This document shows, piece after piece, positions 16,696 to 22,822 of a stretch of DNA of 24,248 nt. A model generated the notes under the pieces. That model saw only the letters and a program-made list of their open reading frames with translations, did not search any database and had not been told where the DNA came from. A program made the translations under genes and the position numbers. The DNA is taken from contig JAISQH010000174.1 in NCBI GenBank assembly GCA_031274385.1, forward strand, positions 1 through 24,248, written 5' to 3'. Source of the stretch: Planctomycetaceae bacterium. GTDB lineage: Bacteria > Planctomycetota > Planctomycetia > Pirellulales > Thermoguttaceae. Numbering within the stretch: the stretch's first letter is position 1; each line of letters opens with the position of its first letter.

Positions 16696-17301
16696 CTAAT
16701 TCATTTCAACACTCGACTCCGGGCATAATACGCCCTTAACATAAGAAATTCCCAACTCGTCATTAATTGCCTTTTTCACCTTGCCCCGAATTGTTGCTAA
16801 GGAAATCTGATTGCGTTCGTCAAGCGAAGAACCACGCAACACCACCGTAACCACATCCCGAATCGCATTTTGACGTTCGGCAAAAATCTTGTCATACGCC
16901 GCTTCGTCTTTCTTCAAAATCTGAACAACAAGCGTTATCGTGAACACATCCGTTATTTGTTCGGGTCCCTGCCGAATACTCTGAACCTTGAATTTGTCAC
17001 CAAGCGGTTTTTCAAGCAACTGCTCCCGATTCAAATCCGGCACAGGGTTCACTTCGGTCGATACGGTGTAAGTGTCCGGCGGTAAAAGGACTTTATTCAT
17101 GTCGTAGAGTTCGCGTTTGATTTGTTCCCTTGACGGAATAAGGAAAAACAAAACCGTCGTCTGTGCCAACGCAATAATGACCAAACCAAGCAAAATATGG
17201 AGCCGGTACGATCTCGGTTGCGCAACCTCTTCCACAACAGGAACAGGTTCCGGTTCTTGTTTCGCTTTCGGATCCGGTTTTGGTTTCGGTTCTTTTGCCA
17301 C
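16696..17301 (-). CDS. fliL: Flagellar basal body-associated protein FliL
   Basis: FliL is a single-pass inner-membrane protein that surrounds and supports the MotAB stator. This 201-aa protein has a Lys/Pro-rich cytoplasmic N-terminus (KPKPDPKAKQEPEPVPVV), one membrane helix at about residues 35-55, and a periplasmic domain with the FliL-like pattern of a strand-rich centre followed by RDVVTVVLRGSS and a C-terminal helix. The start codon is GTG at 17301, supported by GGGAGG about 8 nt upstream. It lies between motB and the fliN-type gene, the usual neighbourhood. It is 206 bp from motB, and a promoter-like pair in that gap (17332-17359) could allow separate expression. Family assignment rests on context plus topology as well as weak sequence hallmarks. 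Confidence 0.85.
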   Translation of the reverse strand: MAKEPKPKPDPKAKQEPEPVPVVEEVAQPRSYRLHILLGLVIIALAQTTVLFFLIPSREQIKRELYDMNKVLLPPDTYTVSTEVNPVPDLNREQLLEKPLGDKFKVQSIRQGPEQITDVFTITLVVQILKKDEAAYDKIFAERQNAIRDVVTVVLRGSSLDERNQISLATIRGKVKKAINDELGISYVKGVLCPESSVEMN

Positions 17302-17331
17302 GTTTCAACCTCCCAAACTTAAACTTAACTT

Positions 17332-17359
17332 ATTACAATAGAGTTTATCAATTTAGCAA
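17332..17359 (-). promoter_or_regulatory. Candidate internal promoter before fliL
   Basis: On the minus strand TTGCTA (4 of 6), 16 bp, TGTAAT (5 of 6). The predicted start is about 24 nt before the GTG of fliL, leaving room for the GGGAGG site. Phased T-tracts lie upstream of it. Confidence 0.35.
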
Positions 17360-17419
17360 TCATCGGAAAAGAGGAAAAATTGAAAATCAGAAATATTTTA
17401 GATCATTGAAACCATTTCG

Positions 17420-17490
17420 ATTACTTTGATTATTTTGATTTTTTTTGATTTTTTTTGATTTTTTTTGATTTTTTTTGATTTTTTTTGATT
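17420..17490. repeat. Phased 10-bp T-tract repeat between motB and fliL
   Basis: Five perfect 10-bp units of TTTTTTGATT fill 17441-17490, giving runs of 8 T (8 A on the coding strand) spaced one helical turn apart; two looser units precede them. Such phased A-tracts bend DNA. The tract begins 18 bp after the motB stop. Confidence 0.85.
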
Positions 17491-17507
17491 AATGGGGGAA
17501 GACTCAA

Positions 17508-18257
17508 TTATTGCAAAATGAGCCTATTGAATTCATTTCGTTTTTTGTCGGCGTTCTTTTTTTCTCCGTCCCGCACAATATTGGCAATAATCTTGATCTC
17601 AACACAAGCATTGGCGTGTTGCGGATCGGTTTTTTGGGGGTTATTGTTTAGTTTATTGTTTAGTTTATTGTTTAGTTTGTTGTTTAGTTCATTGTTTAGT
17701 TCGTTGTTTTGTTCGGCAAGCTCGGAACAACCGGCAGAATAAATCCGAAAATCTTGGTGATTCAACCCTTTGGAAACAAAATAACGCCAAACATTGACTG
17801 CCCGGCTGTAAGATAAATCCATCGGATCACGGTAAGTTCCTTGTTCGTTGGCTCCGGCGTAACCGGTAATCTGAATCTTGAACGGCAAACCGGAAAGTTC
17901 GTCAATCAAAAAATTCAATTGCCGTTTGGCTTTGTCGTTCAATTCGTCGTTGTTGGTCTCAAAATCAATCCGACCGCCTTTAACTGATTTTTCGTCAAGA
18001 TAAGTTGTTTGCAACAGGGTTTTATTTCCTTGTGAAACGGTCATTGACTGGTCGCCCTGCCCGTGACTCTTGACCGTTAATGCACCAGCCGAACCAAACC
18101 CGCCCCGAAACGATTCAACCGCCGCCTGCATTTTAGGAACTTGCAACGTACTCATCGCGTAAAGCATGACAAAAAAGCATAAAAGCAACGTCATCAAGTC
18201 ACCGTAAGTCAAAAACCATTCGGGAAGCCCCGTTTCCGATTGCCAATCCTGTTTCAT
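17508..18257 (-). CDS. motB: Stator protein MotB with a 4-residue repeat in its peptidoglycan-binding domain
   Basis: MotB anchors the proton-driven stator to peptidoglycan. The N-terminus LPEWFLTYGDLMTLLLCFFVML gives the single membrane helix with the essential proton-binding Asp (D20). The OmpA-like domain is seen from about residue 90 on (RIDFETNNDEL, then DLSYSRAVNVWRYFVSKGL, then RIYSAGCSE). Two things are odd. In place of the usual GHTD the sequence reads GYAG, so the common Asp is missing, though the Arg of SxxRA is kept. Near the end of the domain, about six units of LNNE/LNNK are inserted before NPQKTDPQHANACVEIKI, where the family normally has GRxxNRRVEI. The gene is 249 aa, slightly short for MotB. 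No Shine-Dalgarno sequence is visible, and a 7-bp repeat tract begins just upstream of the ATG. It could be less efficient or adapted to unusual peptidoglycan; that is inference. Confidence 0.9.
   Translation of the reverse strand: MKQDWQSETGLPEWFLTYGDLMTLLLCFFVMLYAMSTLQVPKMQAAVESFRGGFGSAGALTVKSHGQGDQSMTVSQGNKTLLQTTYLDEKSVKGGRIDFETNNDELNDKAKRQLNFLIDELSGLPFKIQITGYAGANEQGTYRDPMDLSYSRAVNVWRYFVSKGLNHQDFRIYSAGCSELAEQNNELNNELNNKLNNKLNNKLNNNPQKTDPQHANACVEIKIIANIVRDGEKKNADKKRNEFNRLILQ
17641..17712 (-). repeat. 12-bp tandem repeat inside motB
   Basis: Six 12-bp units, the first three identical (TTATTGTTTAGT on the plus strand), encode LNNE/LNNK/LNNN near the end of the OmpA-like domain. The unit length keeps the frame whatever the copy number. 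Confidence 0.85.
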
Positions 18258-18265
18258 TTTTAGTT

Positions 18266-18300
18266 GTCAGTAGTCAGTAGTCAGTAGCCAGTTGCCAGTA
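18266..18300. repeat. 7-bp tandem repeat (five units) just upstream of motB
   Basis: Three perfect GTCAGTA units followed by GCCAGTT and GCCAGTA, exactly 35 bp, ending 8 nt before the motB ATG. A small palindrome ATTGCAAGCAAT follows directly. Confidence 0.8.
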
Positions 18301-18417
18301 TTGCAAGCAATGCTCTTTTTAACTCCCTCGAATTCGGGGGAATTAAAATCAGAGTTGTATAAGATTCCTCAATTCCCCAAAAATTCAATCGCAATGTTTT
18401 CTGTTGTGAGTTGTTAC

Positions 18418-18493
18418 TGTCAACAGATTTTACAGATGATACAGATTCGTTTTTGATGAAAATCTGTTAAATCTGTATCATCTGTTGTTGACA
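18418..18493. repeat. ACAGAT-type palindromic repeat, copy 2, between motA and motB
   Basis: Outer TGTCAACA/TGTTGACA ends enclose 9-bp-spaced ACAGAT words and their complements. Relative to 12360-12424 it is inverted and differs mainly by an extra 8-bp GATACAGA unit and a few substitutions. Confidence 0.75.
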
Positions 18494-18548
18494 AAACTAA
18501 AATCCCATTACACTCTATTTTCAAGTTTTGAAACAAGTCTATTCTTTT

Positions 18549-19382
18549 CTAGGCGGCGATTTTTTCTTCGGTCAACATTTCCTCTGTTTCTTCTTCGATC
18601 ATGCTGTTGGGGGCAAGATAAATATCTTTGGGTCGTTCTTCCGGTGCGAGATAGGTTTGGAGTTTCAGGCGGATCACGCGGGGATGTTCACCGGTTTGGA
18701 GGGCAATCACTCCTTGAAGCATCATCTCCCGCATTTGAAGTTCGGAATCATTGAGTGTTGCGAGTTTTTCGGCAATGGGCAGAAACAACAAATACGAAAC
18801 CACCGCTCCATACAATGTTGTTAAAATCGCAACCGCCATTCCTGTACCAATTGTTTCCGGGTCAAGATGAGCAAACATCAGAATCAGTCCGACCAATGTT
18901 CCAATCATTCCGAATGCCGGCGTGAATCTTCCGTAATTGGCAATCAGAGAGCGTCCTTGTTTATGGCGGACATTCATGGCATTGATTTCGGAGTTGAGTA
19001 TTTTTTCAACACTTTCCGTCGGCAACCCATCAACCACCATTTGAATCCCTTCTGCCAGAAACGGATTCTCAATTTCCTCCAAATGATTTTCGAGTGCCAG
19101 CAACCCTTGCCGCCGTGCGGTTTCGGACAAAGTAACAATTTGTTCAATGATGGCTTGCGGATTGTTTTCTTCGTGGATAAAACTTTTGCGAAGATAAGTT
19201 GGCGATTTGAGAACGGTTTTGAGTGGAAAAGCAATCAGAACGGCTGAAATTGCTCCGCCAAAAACAATCAAAACGGCTGAAATGTTCCAAAACAGGAACA
19301 CATTGTCCAAACCACTCAAAACAATGGCAAAAACAATAAATCCAACACCCAATATAAAACCAAAAACAGTTCCCTTGTCCAT
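18549..19382 (-). CDS. motA: Stator protein MotA
   Basis: MotA is the membrane part of the flagellar stator and pairs with MotB to convert ion flow into torque at FliG. The 277-aa protein has four hydrophobic segments (about residues 5-22, 30-53, 150-170 and 181-205). Between segments 2 and 3 lies the cytoplasmic loop with ETARRQGLLALENHLEE, which keeps the Arg and Glu of the FliG-contact region. Family signatures PAFGMIGTLVGLI and GTGMAVAILTTLYGAVVSY are intact, including the conserved prolines. It precedes motB by 291 bp, which is unusually long for this pair because the gap is filled with repeats. The ATG at 19382 is the natural start, but no Shine-Dalgarno sequence precedes it; a 14-bp tandem repeat reaches to within about 15 nt of the start. 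Confidence 0.95.
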   Translation of the reverse strand: MDKGTVFGFILGVGFIVFAIVLSGLDNVFLFWNISAVLIVFGGAISAVLIAFPLKTVLKSPTYLRKSFIHEENNPQAIIEQIVTLSETARRQGLLALENHLEEIENPFLAEGIQMVVDGLPTESVEKILNSEINAMNVRHKQGRSLIANYGRFTPAFGMIGTLVGLILMFAHLDPETIGTGMAVAILTTLYGAVVSYLLFLPIAEKLATLNDSELQMREMMLQGVIALQTGEHPRVIRLKLQTYLAPEERPKDIYLAPNSMIEEETEEMLTEEKIAA

Positions 19383-19396
19383 TATTTGTGATTTGT

Positions 19397-19485
19397 GGTT
19401 TGTGATTAGGGGTTTGTGATTTGGGGTTTGTGATTTGGGGTTTGTGATTTGTCACTCCCCACTTCCCACTCCCCACTCTCCACTA
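19397..19485. repeat. 14-bp and 7-bp tandem repeats overlapping the flbD 3' end
   Basis: Four 14-bp units of GGTTTGTGATT(T/A)GG (19397-19452) are followed by four and a half 7-bp units of CACTCCC type (19453-19485). The 7-bp tract encodes the last residues of FlbD; the 14-bp tract fills most of the gap to motA. Confidence 0.85.
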
Positions 19486-19676
19486 CATTTGGGTATTAAA
19501 TTTTTTGCCTGATGATAGGCAACCGCTCGTCGTACAACTTCGTCAAGCGATTCGAGAACCATGAGCGTTTCGCCATTCGTCAACGTAATTAATGTATCAG
19601 GACAACGTTCCACATACCGAATCAATTCGGCATTGAGAATAAATTCGTCCTTATTTAATCGCGTCAACCGAATCAT
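19452..19676 (-). CDS. flbD: FlbD family flagellar protein
   Basis: This is the small FlbD found between flgE and motA in many flagellar operons, not the Caulobacter transcription factor of the same name. The core MIRLTRLNKDEFILNAELIRYVERCPDTLITLTNGETLMVLES is a clear family match. The start is placed at 19676 by homology. An in-frame TTG at 19778 would add 34 residues encoded by the intergenic inverted repeat and is unlikely. No Shine-Dalgarno sequence is visible: the inverted repeat ends 4 nt before the ATG. The last 11 residues (CSGEWGVGSGE) are encoded by a 7-bp repeat tract, so the natural C-terminus has apparently run into repeat DNA. The product is 74 aa, normal for the family. Its biochemical role is not well established; a part in flagellar assembly is assumed from context. 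Confidence 0.88.
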   Translation of the reverse strand: MIRLTRLNKDEFILNAELIRYVERCPDTLITLTNGETLMVLESLDEVVRRAVAYHQAKNLIPKCSGEWGVGSGE

Positions 19677-19680
19677 TGTT

Positions 19681-19787
19681 AGTGGAGAGTTGATAGTGGA
19701 GAGTGGAGAGTGTGGATAGTGGAACGTAAGAAGCAGGAAAACGAAAAGTAATCCGCTTGCGTCACTCTCCACTATCAACTCTCCACT
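19681..19787. repeat. 25-bp perfect inverted repeat between flgE and flbD
   Basis: Arms 19681-19705 and 19763-19787 are perfect complements over 25 bp, with a 57-nt loop. Both are built from 7-bp words of AGTGGAG/AGTTGAT type. The stem ends 8 bp after flgE and 4 bp before the flbD ATG. Confidence 0.85.
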
Positions 19788-19795
19788 TTCAACTA

Positions 19796-22306
19796 TTACG
19801 TTATTCTTAGTAAGGCGTCCATCATTTCGTTTGAGGTGGTCATAATTTTGGCATTAGCGCGGTACATGGCGGAGGCGAGAATCATGTTGACGATTTCGCC
19901 TCCGATGTCGGTGTTTGAGAGTTCCAGTGAATTGCTTTTGATGGTTCCGACGCCGCCGGAGCCTGCAATTCCGATGATGGGATCACCGGAATTAGTACTC
20001 ACTTGGTACAAACTTTCCCCTGATTTGAACAATCCTTCCTGATTACGAAAAGTTGCCAAAGGGATTTGACCGATTGTCCGTTGGGTGTTTCCTCCGAGAC
20101 TATCGAAAATCCCCCAAATCGTTCCGTCTTTATCAATCGTAAAATCGTACAATGTCCCGGCACCGGCTCCGTCATTTGTGGTTTGCTGTAATTCCGGTGT
20201 TTCTGTTGCGAGCGCCATTAGGGCGTCAAGGTTCATTTCAAATTCAAAATCCAACGGACTTGTTGCGGCTGTTTGTGTTCGCTGTACGGAAATACGGGTA
20301 TTGGTTGCGTCGATCAGCCGCCCATTCTGGTCAAATCGAATGGTTCCGGTTCCGCTGGCAATCGCCGAACCGTCAACCGGTTGATTCGACGACGAATCGG
20401 CGTACCAACGATAAATCGTTTCCGTATTGCTTTTCGATTCCAAGACCATTGTCAAGCGTACATCAATCGGAGTTCCGAGCGAATCGAAAACCTGCAAATC
20501 ACTGGCAACACTGGCTCCAACCGCATCTTGTTTATTATTGGGGTCTTGTCCCCAGCCGAGATCAATCTGACGTGTCACACCGTCGGTTGTCTGAAGAATC
20601 ATATCATTGGCGTCCAATTCCAATGTATTCTCCACTCCGCTGTTGCCGAGAAAATAGAGCGAACCGTCCATTGTTGCGGCACCTTGCGAACCGTTGTTGA
20701 TTAATTGTCCCAAAATTCCCTGATCCGGCGGGATACCGTCTGCGGCGTTACGAATTCCGAACGATTCATTCAAAAAATTCTCATAATCTCCGACTGTTGT
20801 TTCGGCGGTGATTTCCAATGTTTCCCAACGAAGTTCTTCACCTCCTTTATTGGGTTTGAGAGTCAATGTTCCTTCCTCGAAAACCCGTACGAAATGACCG
20901 TTTTCAAACTTACCGACATCAAGTAAGCGTGTTGTGCTGTTGATCAAAACGTTACCGCGTCCTGCTTCGCTGATTTCGATATTATTGAGCAATGCGGCGT
21001 CGGAAGTCCGGTCAATGATTGTTGCGTCAGGATTCATGTTTGGGATTTCGCCGACCAAACGAATATCAGTGGAATCAACGCCGGAGCTTCGGTAAATCCG
21101 CCTGCCGGTCCAACCGTCAGGATTGTTTGCCGGATCAACCGTTGGTATTTCCGACAACGACAATTGTCCGCCCAAATTGAGAAGGATTTCATCACTGACA
21201 GCAACCGGTCGGCTTTCGTTTCCGGCGTCGTCCGTGTAAGTCATATAATAAGTGTAACTTTCTTTTGCGCTGAGCCGTTCCTGATCGAGTTGCCGATAAT
21301 CGGGTTGTGTTGGGTCGGTGATGGAGGCGGTTGATCGTGTATCGGTGAAACTGTTGACGCCGGAGGCGGTTTCGGCAACCTGATAAAACGGATGCGATTC
21401 CGTCGCGTTGCCGGAATAAACGGCACGATAAATCCGAAGGGACGAATACCCATCAGGAATCTCAGGCAAACCCGTCAATGAAACGGCATTTTGACCCGGC
21501 TGAACGGTGATCGGGTTTGTCGGAGCCGAATAATCCGACTCCACTCCGTTGGCATCGACAAAAACGAAACTGTAATAATAAGTTCCCGATTCAACTGTTC
21601 CTGTTCCGGTTGTTTCGCCAACTATTCCAATTGTTTCAACATTCGGCACAGGAAGCGTTGTTGCGGTCAAATGTTGCCCGCTTGCCGGTAATGATTTTGA
21701 CAGATCGGTCATTGGCGCGGTTCGCAGGACGGTTCCTTGCGTTCCGGCGTCGCCGACTGCGTCCACGATTCCTTCAATGGTGATATGTTGCGTTACTTCG
21801 GCGATGTGCATTTCGCCGATGGGAATCCGCAAATTTGTCAAGGTATCCGTTTGGATTCGGAACTTGTCGTCGATTCCGTAACCCATAACATACATACCGG
21901 TATTGGTTACTAAATCGAGATTTCCGTTGACTTTTAACGCGCCGTTTCGGGTGTAATATTGCCGGGTATCGTTTGGGGCTTGAACAATCAGAAAACCGTT
22001 ACCATTGATAGCAATATCCGAGTTGGTCATTCCTTCTTTGAAAGTACCTTGCGAAAAATCGGTTGAGACTCCTGCAAACTCAACACCCATTCCGATTTGT
22101 GTCGGATTGGTTCCTGCGGAGTAACCTTGATCCGGTGTGGTTCCGTAATGGTAATTGTACGCCAAAAACGACGCAAAATCCGCTCGTTCCGCCTTATAAC
22201 CGATAGTATTAGCGTTGGCGAGGTTATCGCCGGAGACATTGATCGATTTTTCGGAGGCTTTCATTCCCATACTGGCAATATGGATAGCCGACGCTAAGTT
22301 GAGTCC
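19796..22306 (-). CDS. flgE: Flagellar hook protein FlgE, oversized, with two Ig/FN3-like inserts
   Basis: FlgE polymerises into the hook, the universal joint outside the cell. The N-terminal D0 region reads GMKASEKSINVSGDNLANAN and then TIGYKAERADF, and the C-terminal D0 region reads DIGGEIVNMILASAMYRANAKIMT; both are diagnostic. A central SDLQVFDSLGTPIDVRLTM matches the FlgE D2 region. The start at 22306 is chosen by family alignment; an ATG at 22348 would add a hydrophobic 14-residue extension not expected in an exported rod/hook protein. At 836 aa it is about twice the E. coli size. About residues 235-330 and 348-437 are two related insertions (YYYSFVFVDANGVES... and YTYYMTYTDDAGNES..., each followed by G(Y/W)...RIYR) that resemble fibronectin-type III or Ig folds and would lie on the outer face. 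It opens the operon here; flgD is not adjacent. Confidence 0.95.
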   Translation of the reverse strand, partial: GLNLASAIHIASMGMKASEKSINVSGDNLANANTIGYKAERADFASFLAYNYHYGTTPDQGYSAGTNPTQIGMGVEFAGVSTDFSQGTFKEGMTNSDIAINGNGFLIVQAPNDTRQYYTRNGALKVNGNLDLVTNTGMYVMGYGIDDKFRIQTDTLTNLRIPIGEMHIAEVTQHITIEGIVDAVGDAGTQGTVLRTAPMTDLSKSLPASGQHLTATTLPVPNVETIGIVGETTGTGTVESGTYYYSFVFVDANGVESDYSAPTNPITVQPGQNAVSLTGLPEIPDGYSSLRIYRAVYSGNATESHPFYQVAETASGVNSFTDTRSTASITDPTQPDYRQLDQERLSAKESYTYYMTYTDDAGNESRPVAVSDEILLNLGGQLSLSEIPTVDPANNPDGWTGRRIYRSSGVDSTDIRLVGEIPNMNPDATIIDRTSDAALLNNIEISEAGRGNVLINSTTRLLDVGKFENGHFVRVFEEGTLTLKPNKGGEELRWETLEITAETTVGDYENFLNESFGIRNAADGIPPDQGILGQLINNGSQGAATMDGSLYFLGNSGVENTLELDANDMILQTTDGVTRQIDLGWGQDPNNKQDAVGASVASDLQVFDSLGTPIDVRLTMVLESKSNTETIYRWYADSSSNQPVDGSAIASGTGTIRFDQNGRLIDATNTRISVQRTQTAATSPLDFEFEMNLDALMALATETPELQQTTNDGAGAGTLYDFTIDKDGTIWGIFDSLGGNTQRTIGQIPLATFRNQEGLFKSGESLYQVSTNSGDPIIGIAGSGGVGTIKSNSLELSNTDIGGEIVNMILASAMYRANAKIMTTSNEMMDALLRIT

Positions 22307-22822
22307 CATAATAACAACATTTAATGACAACAAAACAAAGAATGACATTCAATTCGAGATGACTATTTTACGAATTTACAAAAAAGTCCCTCAATCCGTA
22401 TTATCGGAGTCGAATACAGGAAAAAGTTGATTTTTTGGAACAACTCTAAAAAACTATCCAAATAACCTATCTTGTCGAAACAAACAAGACAACCCCATTT
22501 TCACACTTTCAAAAAAACAAGGTAAACGAACATTTTTCGTACATTATTGCTGAATTACGATAAATTTTGTAAATAGCTCAGCGTACTCGCTGATTTGAGC
22601 AGTGCTGCGAAATCTTTTTGAAAAAAATTTTTCAAACCGCGAACTGATTAAATTTATCAACATTTTTTCATAAAAGGACTTGCGTTTATTTTTACCCAAA
22701 AAACGTGTCGCAAAATAACACCTATTTGTCGCATAATTACTCTTGAAAATTCAGAGGTTTCCATGTAAATTTATTAGATAAGTTTTTTTCTGTTTTACAA
22801 CTCTCACCCATGACAACGGCAG
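22307..22822. other. Divergent intergenic region between flgE and the oxidoreductase
   Basis: About 500 bp, strongly AT-rich. Two hairpins are visible: GCTCAGCG...CGCTGA..TGAGC (22576-22600) and the perfect 9-bp TTTGAAAAA/TTTTTCAAA (22617-22636). A plus-strand promoter candidate lies at 22743-22771. For flgE I see no convincing sigma28 or sigma54 promoter. No gene or RNA gene is recognised. Confidence 0.5.
22706..22771 (+). promoter_or_regulatory. Tandem TGTCGCA sites and candidate promoter of the oxidoreductase gene
   Basis: TGTCGCAAAATAAC (22706-22719) and TGTCGCATAATTAC (22727-22740) match at 12 of 14 positions and start 21 bp apart, two helical turns. Two bases later comes TTGAAA (22743-22748), 17 bp, TAAATT (22766-22771). 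The layout resembles activator sites touching a -35 box. Confidence 0.4.

Noticed and set aside
19397..19485. CRISPR-like array
   Set aside because: The units are 7 and 14 bp with no unique spacers, so it is a simple tandem repeat.
19677..19778. Longer FlbD starting at TTG 19778
   Set aside because: The extra 34 residues are encoded by the inverted repeat and are absent from the FlbD family; homology starts at the ATG at 19676.
22307..22348. Upstream ATG giving FlgE a hydrophobic N-terminal extension
   Set aside because: Hook proteins are exported by the flagellar type III apparatus without a signal peptide, and the D0 match begins at the 22306 ATG.
22401..22427. Sigma28-like promoter before flgE
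   Set aside because: TCCGATAA resembles the -10 element (7 of 8), but no TAAA lies at the required spacing, so the match is incomplete.
22706..22740. Pho box upstream of the oxidoreductase
   Set aside because: Pho boxes are 11-bp direct repeats with TGTCA cores; here the period is 21 bp and the core is TGTCGCA.
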